Shown here: in pieces, positions 10,201-22,354 of the stretch | How the letters are laid out: every line of letters starts with the position of its first letter | Numbering within the stretch: the first letter of the stretch is position 1 | Assembly (NCBI RefSeq): GCF_028752835.1 | Contig: NZ_CP087952.1 | Coordinates: 3,408,501 to 3,472,500, forward strand | Reading direction: 5' to 3' | DNA length: 64,000 bases | Source: Desulfosarcina sp. BuS5 | GTDB lineage: Bacteria; Desulfobacterota; Desulfobacteria; Desulfobacterales; BuS5 | Translations under genes and position numbers: made by a program | Notes under the pieces: model-generated | Seen by the model: the letters and a program-made list of their open reading frames with translations, nothing else | The model's database searches: none | What the model was told of the DNA's origin: nothing

Positions 10201-11732
10201 CCGAAATCATCAAAACTAAAAATCTTAATCGTGTTGTAGTAGCGGCCTGCACACCCAAAACACATGAACCGCTGTTCCAGGAGACCTTGGTCAACGCCGG
10301 TCTTAACAAATATCTCTTTGAAATGACAAACATAAGGAACCAGGCTTCCTGGGTGCATAAAAATTGTCCGGAGCTTGCAACGCAAAAAGCCAAAGATCTT
10401 GTAAGGATGGCAGTTACCAAGGTTGCCCTGATGGAACCCCTGGAAGAAGCCGAGCTTCAGGTCACTCATACAGCTTTGGTTCTGGGCGGAGGTATTGCCG
10501 GAATGAATTCAGCCAAAAGCCTTGCGGATCAGGGATACGAGACTCATCTTGTCGAACAGAGCTCACAACTGGGAGGACAGGCGCTTAATCTTTATAAAAC
10601 AATCAATGAAGAAAATGTGCAGGAAAACCTGTTAGCGCTTATTGATGAAATTAATAATAATGATAAAATAAACCTGCATCTAAATTCCACGCTTACCGAA
10701 GTCGAAGGCTTTGTAGGAAATTTCAAATCCACAATTACAACTAGCGACAGGGACGCACAGGCTCAAATTCTTGATCACGGAATTGCAGTTCTTGCAACCG
10801 GAGCGGTTCCATTTATGCCGGATGAGTATAGTTATGGTAAAGACCCGCGGATTCTCACAAGTCTTGAACTTGATAGAAAATTTATTGATCAGGATCCCTC
10901 CTTAAAAGATATAAATTCTGCTGTATTCATTCAGTGCGTCGGTTCACGTGAGCCCGGCCGGCCATACTGTTCCAGGGTTTGCTGTACCCATTCGATCTCT
11001 AATGCTCTGGAATTGAAAAAAATTAATCCTGATATGAATATATATATACTCTACCGGGATATAAGAACATATGGTGAGCGGGAATATCTTTACAAAAAGG
11101 CTCGTGAAGCCGGAATTATATTTATAAGATATAATATCAATGCGAAGCCTGAAGTTGACGTCCAAGATAATAAAATTTTCCTGAAAGTTACTGATCACGT
11201 GCTTGATATTCCCTTAATAATTGAAGCCGACCTTCTTACTCTTGCTACAGCTATTATTCCGAACAGGGATGAAACTCTGGCTAATTTTTTCAAGGTTGCA
11301 ATGAATGAGGACGGTTTTTTTATTGAAAGACATGCCAAACTCGGTCCATCGGAATTTGCAACCGACGGAGTCTTTCTCTGCGGAATGGCACACTATCCTA
11401 AACCGATAGATGAATCAATAGCGCAGGGCAAGGCTGCTGCATCACGCGCGGTAACCTTACTTTCAAAGGAAATAGTTAATACCAGCGGGACGGTTGCAAA
11501 AACAGAGCCTTTTAAATGCAGCTCCTGCGGGGTCTGTATTTCCATCTGCCCTTATTCAGCGCCTTTAATTACCGAGGCAGGCCCCTTTGCCGGAAAAGCT
11601 GAAATAAATCCGGTTTTATGTAAAGGCTGTGGTCTATGTGTAGCATCTTGCAGATCAGGTGCCATTCATCTGAAAGGCTTTGATAATGATCAGATTTTTG
11701 CGCAGATCTTTGCTCTGAATGAGGCAGCTTAG
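7272..11732 (+). CDS. hdrA: HdrA-like selenoprotein fused with a GltD/NfnB-type domain
   Basis: A 1,486-residue flavin/Fe-S protein read through an in-frame UGA at 7452-7454 (residue 61). The UGA replaces the last Cys of the HdrA motif PTNDCAMC. Order: HdrA FAD-binding start ([14 protein letters not shown]), Sec61, [4Fe-4S] [12 protein letters not shown] near residue 110, an inserted GltD/NfnB-like module (~160-610; [10 protein letters not shown] near 250 and [12 protein letters not shown] near 381, likely NAD(P)H and FAD), a Cys-rich [13 protein letters not shown] near 625, the rest of HdrA, a second HdrA-like FAD domain ([12 protein letters not shown] near 1067), and two C-terminal [4Fe-4S] motifs near 1416 and 1450. 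HdrA is the bifurcating subunit of Hdr complexes. AGGAG precedes ATG 7272/7275. It heads an operon with mvhD and Flx-like genes. No hdrB or hdrC follows, which is unusual. Confidence 0.92.
7455..7490 (+). promoter_or_regulatory. Putative bacterial SECIS element for hdrA
   Basis: Fifteen nt after the UGA, CTGGTC (7470-7475) pairs with GGCCGG (7482-7487), allowing G-U pairs. This leaves a six-base apical loop GAGGTC, close to the AGGUCU loop of the classical formate dehydrogenase SECIS. The distance from UGA to loop (21 nt) fits SelB-dependent decoding. Confidence 0.7.
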
Positions 11733-11762
11733 CAAAGTTTTTTAATAAAAGGAGATATAATA

Positions 11763-12194
11763 ATGTCTGATTGGGAACCAAAAATAGTCAGTTTTCTTTG
11801 TAACTGGTGCAGTTATGGAGCTGCAGACCTGGCAGGTGTCGGGAGGATGCAGTATCCTCCGAACATACGCATAATCAGAATCCCATGCACCGGGAGGATG
11901 AGCCCCAAGTTTGCTCTTGCTGCTTTGCGGGAAGGCGCTGACGGGGTCTGGGTGTCCGGGTGACATCCTGGTGAATGCCATTACCTGGAAGGTAATTACT
12001 ATGCTCGCAGAAAATTTTCACTTTTTACGAATCTGATGGAACATATGGGTATTGAACCCGGTCGCCTACATTTTTCATGGATCTCTTCGGCTGAATCTAC
12101 AAAGTTTGTAGAAGTCGTAAATGAGGTTACCAAAGAGGTTAAGGCTCTGGGACCGAATAAACGTTTTGTAATTGACAATGCCAAGGTAGCTTAA
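11763..12194 (+). CDS. mvhD: MvhD/FlxD-like [2Fe-2S] selenoprotein
   Basis: A 143-residue subunit that in Mvh-Hdr and Flx-Hdr complexes passes electrons to HdrA. The frame continues through UGA at 11961-11963 (residue 67), which stands at the first Cys of the conserved motif usually written GCHPGDCHY; here it reads SG-Sec-HPGECHY. Other conserved cysteines are [12 protein letters not shown] (13 and 16) and IPCTGRM (42). GGAG precedes the ATG, and the stop lies one base before the next gene's ATG. Sec at this position is known from methanococcal VhuD and from some sulfate reducers. Position directly after hdrA supports a stable HdrA-MvhD unit. Confidence 0.93.
11964..11996 (+). promoter_or_regulatory. 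Putative bacterial SECIS element for mvhD
   Basis: A perfect six-bp stem ATTACC/GGTAAT (11980-11985 with 11991-11996) encloses the loop TGGAA, which begins 22 nt after the UGA. The G at loop position 2 and the spacing fit the loose bacterial SECIS consensus. Confidence 0.65.
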
Positions 12195-12195
12195 C

Positions 12196-13143
12196 ATGTC
12201 AGGATATATCGATAAGATACAAAAAATATCGGCTCAGCTTTTAGCAGATAAAAAAGTCGACATGGTTATAGGCTTTAGAAAAGGTACCATGCCGATGATT
12301 AACGAGCCCTGCACCGCAAAAGAACCGGATGATGTCGGCAAATTTGTCTGGGATAGTTTTTGTGTAATGAATCTTGCCAACTACTTGACCAACAGAAAAG
12401 AAAAAATTGGTATAGTGGCCAAGGGTTGTGATTCACGAAATATCGTTAATCATATTATTGAAAATAAAATCGAGCGTGATCAGCTTACAATTATCGGCGT
12501 CCCTTGTACTGGAATGATAGATAAAAATAAGGTGTATTCAACGATCGGTAAGGATATTATCGAGGTTAAAGAGGAAGATGATAATATTCTGGTTAAAGGC
12601 CGGGATTTTGAAAAAACAATTAATAAATCAGACGTGCTGAGAGATAATTGTGCTATTTGCATACATCGCAACCCGGTTATATATGATGAACTTGTTTCAG
12701 ATAAAGTTGAAGAGCAAAAAGATGTGGATAGATACGAGGATGTCCGCAAAATAGAAGCAATGGGTTCTGATGAAAAGTGGAATTTTTTCGACAACCTTTT
12801 AGCTGAATGTATCCGCTGTTATGCCTGTAGAAATGCGTGCCCGCTATGTTATTGCCCCACATGTTTCGTGGATGAGTCAAGGCCCCAGTGGGTAGGCAAA
12901 AGCCAGGACCCAACGGATATAAAGACATTCCATTTATTAAGAGCGTATCATTGCGCCGGCAGATGTACTGATTGCGGCGCATGTGTCAGCGCTTGCCCCA
13001 TGGGTATTGATGTAAGGCAATTCACTAAAAAGCTTGAAAAAGATTGTTTTGATCTATACGGCTGGGAAGCAGGCTTGACCATTGATAAGCGGCCTCCGCT
13101 TGATACCTTTAAACCTGATGATCCGGAAGATTTTATAAAATAA
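12196..13143 (+). CDS. FrhB/HdrC-like iron-sulfur flavoprotein subunit
   Basis: A 315-residue protein resembling the coenzyme F420 hydrogenase/dehydrogenase beta-subunit family, with added ferredoxin motifs. The N-terminal part has VAKGCDSRNIV and GVPCTGMI, typical of FrhB-like domains. Near residue 204 there is a dense cluster CIRCYACRNACPLCYCPTC, and near 258 CTDCGACVSACPMGI. It probably relays electrons between the MvhD/HdrA unit and the Flx-type subunits downstream. Its start lies directly after the mvhD stop and the next gene follows after 11 nt, so it is part of the operon. Which cofactor the FrhB-like half binds is not clear from sequence. Confidence 0.78.
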   Translation: MSGYIDKIQKISAQLLADKKVDMVIGFRKGTMPMINEPCTAKEPDDVGKFVWDSFCVMNLANYLTNRKEKIGIVAKGCDSRNIVNHIIENKIERDQLTIIGVPCTGMIDKNKVYSTIGKDIIEVKEEDDNILVKGRDFEKTINKSDVLRDNCAICIHRNPVIYDELVSDKVEEQKDVDRYEDVRKIEAMGSDEKWNFFDNLLAECIRCYACRNACPLCYCPTCFVDESRPQWVGKSQDPTDIKTFHLLRAYHCAGRCTDCGACVSACPMGIDVRQFTKKLEKDCFDLYGWEAGLTIDKRPPLDTFKPDDPEDFIK

Positions 13144-13154
13144 GGGCAGATATT

Positions 13155-14198
13155 ATGAAGGTCATAAAGATTGACAAAACAGATTGGGCCGAAGGTTTAG
13201 AAAACCTTAGAGACTCCTATAAGTTGACAGGACCGGCCAAAGGGGAAAAATTTTATAGCTTTAAGGAGCTAGATAATGATGAAGTGCCTGATCTGAGTTA
13301 TTCAAACACACGTCTTTCGGCGAAATCAATTGTTTTCCCTCATTCGGAGGTGATGTTAAAATATACAATTGACGAGTCAAAAGATGATCACCACATAATG
13401 AATGAGATTGATACTGATTATTCACCACGGGCTTTAATAGGTTTAAGGCCTTGTGACGCCAAAGCATTAACACTGGTCAAACTAAATTTTGATACTCCCG
13501 ATTATAAAGACCCTTACTGGCTTAAAGCCTATGAGTCCACGACATTTGTTGGTCTGGCATGTGATGATCCCTGCAGCACGTGTTTTTGTACCACTGCCGG
13601 CAGCGGCCCTTATAACGAGGAAGGGCTTGATCTGCTTCTAATCGACTTTGATGATCATTATCTTGCGAAAGTGATAACGGAAAAAGGGGGGGCTCTTTTA
13701 GAATCCGCCGGCTGGAAAACAGAAGCAGGTGATATATCAAATCTTGAATCAAAAAAAAGCGATGCTGAAGCCAAAATTACCTCTAAAATCAGAACTGATA
13801 AACTAAAAGGAAAAGATACCCTTGAAATTTATTCGGCGCCTTTTTGGGAGGATGTTTCTTTTGCATGTTTAAACTGTGGAACATGCACTTTTGTATGCCC
13901 CACATGCTGGTGCTTTGACATACAGGATGAAGTTCACGGCAATGACGGTATTCGCATGCGAAATTGGGACAGTTGCATGTTTCCCTTGTTTACACTTCAT
14001 ACAACCGGACATAACCCGAGGGGTGAAAAGGTTCAGAGAGTACGTCAGCGTTTTATGCACAAGCTGAAATATTTTGTGGATAAATATGAAAAGGGAATAA
14101 TGTGTGTCGGATGCGGAAGGTGTGTTCGCCAATGTCCGGTAAATATTGACATACGCAGCATCTGTGAAAAGATGAACAGTTACGAACCTGCCGTGTAA
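13155..14198 (+). CDS. 4Fe-4S subunit, AsrA/HyhB/FlxB-like
   Basis: A 347-residue iron-sulfur protein. The motif IGLRPCDAKAL (near residue 96) and the two ferredoxin sites CLNCGTCTFVCPTCWC (~237) and CVGCGRCVRQCPVNI (~316) match the anaerobic sulfite reductase A, sulfhydrogenase beta and FlxB/C group. These partner an FAD/NAD subunit to move electrons between NAD(P)H and a larger complex. It is followed after 22 nt by that FAD/NAD subunit, supporting an Flx-type NADH module. An extra CDDPCSTCFC cluster near residue 136 adds cysteines. Cytoplasmic; no signal peptide. Confidence 0.82.
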   Translation: MKVIKIDKTDWAEGLENLRDSYKLTGPAKGEKFYSFKELDNDEVPDLSYSNTRLSAKSIVFPHSEVMLKYTIDESKDDHHIMNEIDTDYSPRALIGLRPCDAKALTLVKLNFDTPDYKDPYWLKAYESTTFVGLACDDPCSTCFCTTAGSGPYNEEGLDLLLIDFDDHYLAKVITEKGGALLESAGWKTEAGDISNLESKKSDAEAKITSKIRTDKLKGKDTLEIYSAPFWEDVSFACLNCGTCTFVCPTCWCFDIQDEVHGNDGIRMRNWDSCMFPLFTLHTTGHNPRGEKVQRVRQRFMHKLKYFVDKYEKGIMCVGCGRCVRQCPVNIDIRSICEKMNSYEPAV

Positions 14199-14220
14199 GC
14201 CGAACAAAAGAGGAAAAACC

Positions 14221-15066
14221 ATGATAAATCCATATCTGCCTTATCCGGTTCGCATTGATGATATTGATATTGCAACTGAAGATAAGAGCCTTAAAACATT
14301 TAGATTTGTTTTTTTAAATAAAGAAGATGAAGAAAAGTTCACGTATGAAGCCGGTCAATTTGCAGAACTTTCCATTCCAGGAAAGGGTGAAATACCTATA
14401 GGAATTGCTTCATCTCCCGTTGAAAAAGGTTTCGTCACATTTACGGTCAACCGGGCCGGCCTGGTAACCACCCATCTTCACAATATGAAAGTGGGAGACA
14501 TTATGGGTATCCGAGGTCCATTAGGAAACTGGTATCCCTGGGACCGACTGGAGGGTAAAAATATTTTAATAATCGGTGGTGGATTTGCATTCACTACTTT
14601 ACGCTCATCAATTATATACCTGCTTCACCCTGATAATAGACATAAATTTGGGGATGTCGATGTTGTTTACGGCGCCAGAAGCCCGGGGATGCTGCTTTAC
14701 AGGGAAGAATTGGCGGAATGGGAGAAACGTGATGATATCAAGATGCATATAACAGTTGACGGCACGGATGATCCTGACTGGAAATATAACGTCGGCTTTG
14801 TTCCCACAATTGTTGAACAAAAAGCTCCGTCCGGCAATGCCGATTCTTATGCCATTATTTGCGGCCCTCCGATTATGATCAAATTTACCCAGCCTGTTCT
14901 GGAAAAACTTGGTTATGAACATGATCATATAATCATGTCCCTTGAAAACCGTATGAAGTGCGGTATAGGGATGTGCGGCAGGTGTAATATCGGAAAAGAG
15001 CTTGTGTGCAAGGATGGGCCTGTCTTTACCCTTGCTCAGATTAATAAAACCCCAAAGGAATATTAG
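14221..15066 (+). CDS. FAD/NAD(P)-binding oxidoreductase, AsrB/FlxA-like
   Basis: A 281-residue ferredoxin-NADP reductase-fold protein. An N-terminal FAD barrel (YEAGQFAELSIPG, then PIGIASSP) is followed by a nucleotide-binding domain with ILIIGGGFAFTTLRS and CGPPIMIKF. Near residue 245 comes a [2Fe-2S] loop, KCGIGMCGRCNIG with a further Cys. This is the layout of AsrB, sulfhydrogenase gamma and FlxA, which exchange electrons with NAD(P)H. AGAGGA precedes the ATG. It is the last gene of the Hdr operon before the dsrC promoter. With hdrA and mvhD it suggests a NADH-linked bifurcating complex rather than a hydrogenase-linked one, since no [NiFe] subunit is present. Confidence 0.85.
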   Translation: MINPYLPYPVRIDDIDIATEDKSLKTFRFVFLNKEDEEKFTYEAGQFAELSIPGKGEIPIGIASSPVEKGFVTFTVNRAGLVTTHLHNMKVGDIMGIRGPLGNWYPWDRLEGKNILIIGGGFAFTTLRSSIIYLLHPDNRHKFGDVDVVYGARSPGMLLYREELAEWEKRDDIKMHITVDGTDDPDWKYNVGFVPTIVEQKAPSGNADSYAIICGPPIMIKFTQPVLEKLGYEHDHIIMSLENRMKCGIGMCGRCNIGKELVCKDGPVFTLAQINKTPKEY

Positions 15067-15115
15067 GAGAAGTGCCTTCAATTTTAAATTTAAAAGATTC
15101 ATTTCAATTTGTAAC

Positions 15116-15144
15116 TTGACAGAAACAACACAATGCTATATTTT
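15116..15144 (+). promoter_or_regulatory. Candidate sigma-70 promoter of dsrC
   Basis: A perfect -35 TTGACA (15116-15121) is followed after 17 nt by TATTTT, or after 15 nt by TATATT, about 70 nt before the dsrC start. It would let dsrC be expressed beyond the level of the Hdr operon, as is usual for this abundant protein. Confidence 0.55.
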
Positions 15145-15215
15145 TATACTTTCATAAAAAAATTAGGCTGTTGGCCAACAATTATTATACTATCATTAAC
15201 AAGGAGGCTATTTAT

Positions 15216-15536
15216 ATGGCACAGGCAGAATTTATGGGTAAAACCTTCACAATAGATGAAGACGGATTCATAGAGAGCTATGAAGAGGGAAAATGTGAAG
15301 AATGGATTCAGTACGTAAAACAGCAGGAAGGAATTGATGAACTGAACGATGAGCATCGTAAAGTAATAAATATGTTGCAGGATTATTATGAAAAAAACGG
15401 AATTGCTCCCATGGTTAGAGTTCTTTCCAAAGTTACCAAATTTAAGCTGAAACATATTTACGAGCTCTTCCCGTCAGGACCCGGTAAAGGGGCATGTAAA
15501 ATGGCTGGTCTGCCAAAACCGACCGGATGTGTATAA
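15216..15536 (+). CDS. dsrC: DsrC sulfur carrier (DsrC/TusE family)
   Basis: A 106-residue protein that carries sulfite-derived sulfur as a trisulfide between its two C-terminal cysteines during dissimilatory sulfite reduction. Both are present in the flexible arm GACKMAGLPKPTGCV (Cys94 and Cys105), so it is a true DsrC rather than a TusE or a one-Cys paralogue. IAPMVRVLSK and LFPSGPGKGAC are typical of the family. I chose ATG 15216, with AAGGAGG upstream, over an in-frame ATG at 15171. An extra Cys27 is not usual. It lies directly behind an Hdr/Flx operon, hinting that DsrC trisulfide could be a partner of that complex. It is bounded by its own promoter and a strong terminator. Confidence 0.95.
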   Translation: MAQAEFMGKTFTIDEDGFIESYEEGKCEEWIQYVKQQEGIDELNDEHRKVINMLQDYYEKNGIAPMVRVLSKVTKFKLKHIYELFPSGPGKGACKMAGLPKPTGCV

Positions 15537-15563
15537 TTTGTAAAATTTTAAGTTTATAATTTT

Positions 15564-15598
15564 AAAAAAGCCCTGTTACTATTAACAGGGCTTTTTTT
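15564..15598 (+). terminator. Intrinsic terminator after dsrC
   Basis: A 15-bp stem (15564-15578 with 15583-15597) made of an A-run plus GCCCTGTTA, a four-base loop CTAT, and a seven-T tail. Confidence 0.92.
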
Positions 15599-15603
15599 GT
15601 ATA

Positions 15604-15710
15604 TATAGAGCGTCACATAAATAATTTCACTGGGTTATCGGTCGGAGATATACTTTTTTGTATTATCTCCTCACTCTATCCTTGTGAAATGAATTATGTT
15701 AAGCTCTATA
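15604..15710 (+). repeat. Structured intergenic repeat, family A (copy f)
   Basis: A 107-bp copy with arms TATAGAGCGTCACATAA and the complement of TTATGTTAAGCTCTATA, 15 of 17 matching. The core is AATTTCACTGGGTTATCGG. The inner hairpin (GGAGATA...TATCTCC) differs in sequence from other copies, and CCTTGTGAAAT can pair with the ATTTCAC of the core. It begins 5 nt after the dsrC terminator. The GGAGGG serving the next gene starts at its last base. Confidence 0.87.
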
Positions 15711-15729
15711 GGAGGGAAAAAAGCGCCTA

Positions 15730-16185
15730 ATGGCCGAATTGGATGATATAGACAGAAAAATCCTCAATCGCATTCAGTCAGATTTTCCTATTACCACACA
15801 GCCCTATCAGGATATTGCCACAGAACTGGATCTTACGGAAGAGCTTGTGCTGAAAAGAATCAGACAAATGATGTCAAACGGAACAATACGGCGCATTGGA
15901 GGCAACTTTGTTCCTGAAAAATTGGGGTTTATTAGTACTTTGTGTGCTGCAAAGGTTCCTGATGAGAGGATAGAATCATTCAGCATGCATGTCAATAAGT
16001 ATCCTGGAGTAACGCACAACTATCAGCGGGATAATGATTATAATATATGGTTTACATTTATAGCCCCAACTATGGATGAAATAAAAAACAAACTTAAGGC
16101 AATATCCAAAGAAACAGGAATTAAGGAAATAATCAACCTGCCTGCTACAAAAGTTTTTAAGATAAAGGCGCATTTTGATTTGTAG
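15730..16185 (+). CDS. ahbA: Siroheme decarboxylase subunit (AhbA/AhbB, Lrp/AsnC type)
   Basis: A 151-residue Lrp/AsnC-fold protein that, with a partner subunit, removes two carboxyl groups from siroheme in the alternative heme pathway of sulfate reducers. The N-terminal helix-turn-helix (IDRKILNRIQSDFPI) is followed by the sensor-like domain with VTHNYQRDNDYNIWFTFIA, the family signature. That motif distinguishes it from true Lrp regulators. Whether it is the A or B subunit cannot be settled here; the short length favours A. The Shine-Dalgarno GGAGGG is 13 nt from the ATG, rather far. The partner subunit is not adjacent, so this is a single-gene unit closed by a bidirectional terminator. Confidence 0.82.
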   Translation: MAELDDIDRKILNRIQSDFPITTQPYQDIATELDLTEELVLKRIRQMMSNGTIRRIGGNFVPEKLGFISTLCAAKVPDERIESFSMHVNKYPGVTHNYQRDNDYNIWFTFIAPTMDEIKNKLKAISKETGIKEIINLPATKVFKIKAHFDL

Positions 16186-16288
16186 CAATCCGATCAGGAT
16201 AACCCGATCCCAGTGAGAAGCTTGTATCTTTAACATAAGACCTGAACTTTGTTAAAAGTTTACAAGCTGTCAATGATTTGCTGTTTCC

Positions 16289-16329
16289 AAAAAAAAGGCC
16301 GGATCTCATAACAAGATCCGGCCTTTTTT
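16289..16329. terminator. Bidirectional terminator between ahbA and PFOR gene
   Basis: Stem GGCCGGATCT/AGATCCGGCC (16297-16306 with 16314-16323) flanked by an A-run on the left and a T-run on the right. It can end transcription from both convergent genes. Confidence 0.92.
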
Positions 16330-16346
16330 GTAAATTTTAACCTAAA

Positions 16347-19916
<3,570 letters not shown>

Positions 19917-19923
19917 TTAAAAT

Positions 19924-20415
19924 TTATTGAACCCGCCTTAAAAGATAAATAATAATATATACTAAGGAAACCTGAACCTCGGGCATTGACATACCGACTT
20001 TTTCTACAAAAAATGTTGCCCCTGCTTTGTAAGCCTTTTCAATCAACTCCTTATCCGGCTTTGCTGTATGGCAAATAACAGGTAGGGAGGGATAAGCAGT
20101 TCGTATTTCCGGAAGAATATTTAACGAGATCTCAGTAGCGCGCAACCTGTCTCCATATTTTTCCATAGCTTGTTCAGGCCAGGAAATATCGAGAATAAGA
20201 ATATCGGGTTTTTCATTTTCAATTATCTCCTGCCATGATTCGATCTTGCCGCTTTTAATAAGTTCAAACGAAATTCCCGTACTCTTCTCTGAAGCGATAA
20301 AGGCATCTTCTATGGATGCCACCCAGTTATCATCCCATACAAGTTGATTGGCCGAAAATTTGTCTCTGAAAAGACTACTGAAAATATCGTCTAATAAAAG
20401 GACTTTGACCTTCAT
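19924..20415 (-). CDS. Stand-alone response-regulator receiver-like protein
   Basis: A 163-residue single-domain protein with receiver features: acidic pocket VLLLDD near residues 9-10, phosphorylatable Asp76 in DILILDISWP, and Thr/Lys positions in ICHTAKP and FFVEKVG. The spacing between the acidic pair and Asp76 is longer than usual (~66 residues against ~45), due to an insertion around residues 20-60, so the domain is atypical. It has no output domain. It precedes nifJ with 34 nt between them, so it may tune PFOR expression or activity; that is inference. No histidine kinase is adjacent. Confidence 0.65.
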   Translation of the reverse strand: MKVKVLLLDDIFSSLFRDKFSANQLVWDDNWVASIEDAFIASEKSTGISFELIKSGKIESWQEIIENEKPDILILDISWPEQAMEKYGDRLRATEISLNILPEIRTAYPSLPVICHTAKPDKELIEKAYKAGATFFVEKVGMSMPEVQVSLVYIIIYLLRRVQ

Positions 20416-20506
20416 GGTTGATTACCTTTTTATTTATTTAATGCCTGAACGCAAACCTTAAAAGTCTAAGTTAACCGGTTTCTGTTCAAACACTACAATT
20501 AGGTTA

Positions 20507-20637
20507 TATAAACCGTCAGATACTTACCCGATTTTAAAATTTGGCACAAGGCCAGAAGGGTAGGGGTTCAAAATCTTGACCCCCTACTCCGACGACCGAT
20601 AACGCAGTGAAATTATTTATGTGACGGTCTATCTATA
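20507..20637 (-). repeat. Structured intergenic repeat, family A (copy c)
   Basis: Sense strand is minus. It starts at the fumarase stop codon (CTA TAG), then GACCGTCACATAA, core AATTTCACTGCGTTATCGG, a GTAGGGG-type hairpin, CTGGCCTTGTG, and a distal arm TCTGACGGTTTATA. The arm bases ACCG are matched by CGGT on the other side, whereas other copies have ATTG/CAAT. Confidence 0.87.
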
Positions 20638-22234
20638 GGGTCTCAAAAAAATCATTACCCTTATCGTCAACAATAATAAATGCAGGAAAATCCTTTACTG
20701 TAATCATATAGATAGCCTCCATTCCAAGTTCGGGATATTCGATAGTTTCTATATGCGTTATGCACTCTTTCCCCAGTCTGGCCGCGGGCCCTCCTATGGA
20801 ACCTAAATAGAACCCCCCGTATTTTTTACACGATTCCGTTACTTCCTTTGAGCGATTACCTTTTGCCAGCATAACCATGGAGCCGCCTTGCGCCTGAAAA
20901 AGGGGCACATAAGGATCCATCCGCCCGGCAGTTGTGGGACCGAATGAACCTGAAGCATATCCAGGGGGTGTTTTTGCGGGACCGGCATAATATATAATGT
21001 GATCTTTCAGATATTGCGGTAACCCCTCTCCTCTGTCCAAACGTTCTTTGAGTTTTGCATGGGCAATATCCCTGCCCACCACTATTTTACCTGAAAGAAG
21101 CAACATGGTTGAAACCGGATATTTAGCAAGGACGGCCCTGATCTCATCCATCGGTTTATTTAAATCAATCCGAATCGCATCATCCGAAGATTCTGTTGCG
21201 GGTAAATATTTTGCAGGATTGGTTTCGAGCTGTTCCAGAAAAATTCCCTCTTTAGTAATTTTGGCCTTTATATTTCTGTCTGCGCTGCAACTTACCCCTA
21301 TTCCTATCGGACATGATGCGCCATGCCTTGGAAGACGTATCACCCTGACGTCAAGGCAAAAATATTTGCCGCCAAACTGGGCCCCAAGCCCAAGCTCCCT
21401 TGATCTTTTTAACAACTGAGCTTCAATCTCCAAATCTCTGAAGGCATGACCTGACTCGCTCCCTTTTGTCGGAAGTTTGTCAAGATAACCTGCTGATGCC
21501 AGTTTTACTGTTTTTAAATTAAACTCTGCCGAGGTCCCGCCGATAGTGACGGCAAGATGATAGGGCGGGCAGGCCGCTGTTCCGAGTGACCTCATTTTTT
21601 CAGTAAGAAAGTCAACCAGCTTGTCAGGGTCAAGAATCGCCTTTGTTTCCTGGTAAAGATAGGTCTTGTTTGCAGAGCCCCCTCCTTTTGCAATAAACAG
21701 GAAATTGTAGGCATCACCTTTTACGGCGTATAATTCAATCTGCGCAGGCAGGTTGCATCCGGTATTCTTTTCATCAAACATGGTAATGGGAGCATTCTGG
21801 GAATAACGGAGGTTATTGTTTAAATAGGCATTGAATATTCCTTTTGATAAAGCTTCTTCATCGGAAGAACCTGTCCAGACCTGCTCACCTTTTTTCCCCA
21901 TTACTACTGCAGTACCTGTATCCTGGCATAACGGAAAAACGCCCTCTGCCGATATAACCGCATTTTTAAGCATTTCGGTTGCAACATATTTGTCATTATC
22001 CGAACTCTCAGGGTCATCCAGAATTTTGGCAACCAGCTTCAGATGGGACGGCCTTAATAAATGAGAAACATCTCTAAAGGCACGCTCCGCAAGAAGTGTG
22101 AGACCTTCACCGGCAATTTTTAATATATCCTTGCCTTCAAATGTGGTTGATGTAACATGTTCTTTAGTCAGGCAATCATAATTCGTATCATCCTGTCCAA
22201 CAGGAAACATTTCCTGATATGTAAAATCTACCAT
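20633..22234 (-). CDS. fumA: Fumarate hydratase, class I (iron-sulfur)
   Basis: A one-chain [4Fe-4S] fumarase (533 residues) interconverting fumarate and malate. The N-terminal alpha part carries [11 protein letters not shown] and [13 protein letters not shown], cluster and active-site regions, with [11 protein letters not shown] following. The C-terminal beta part has [12 protein letters not shown] and [13 protein letters not shown]. Class I enzymes are oxygen-labile and usual in anaerobes. AAGGAG precedes the ATG. The stop codon TAG is inside the terminal TATAG of repeat copy c. There is no partner gene; it is probably monocistronic. Confidence 0.94.
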   Translation of the reverse strand: MVDFTYQEMFPVGQDDTNYDCLTKEHVTSTTFEGKDILKIAGEGLTLLAERAFRDVSHLLRPSHLKLVAKILDDPESSDNDKYVATEMLKNAVISAEGVFPLCQDTGTAVVMGKKGEQVWTGSSDEEALSKGIFNAYLNNNLRYSQNAPITMFDEKNTGCNLPAQIELYAVKGDAYNFLFIAKGGGSANKTYLYQETKAILDPDKLVDFLTEKMRSLGTAACPPYHLAVTIGGTSAEFNLKTVKLASAGYLDKLPTKGSESGHAFRDLEIEAQLLKRSRELGLGAQFGGKYFCLDVRVIRLPRHGASCPIGIGVSCSADRNIKAKITKEGIFLEQLETNPAKYLPATESSDDAIRIDLNKPMDEIRAVLAKYPVSTMLLLSGKIVVGRDIAHAKLKERLDRGEGLPQYLKDHIIYYAGPAKTPPGYASGSFGPTTAGRMDPYVPLFQAQGGSMVMLAKGNRSKEVTESCKKYGGFYLGSIGGPAARLGKECITHIETIEYPELGMEAIYMITVKDFPAFIIVDDKGNDFFETL

Positions 22235-22354
22235 CTATAATCTCCTTTATCCCTACATTATAGCATAATGTGGTGATTGTAAGCAGGCTGGGAAGGGGTT
22301 AAATTTTAAATAAGCTTGTTAAGTAACATAAATTTTGATAAAAAGCAAATTATT

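Noticed and set aside
11999-12184. Minus-strand frame opposite the second half of mvhD
   Set aside because: It is a shadow; the plus-strand reading after UGA matches MvhD residue by residue.
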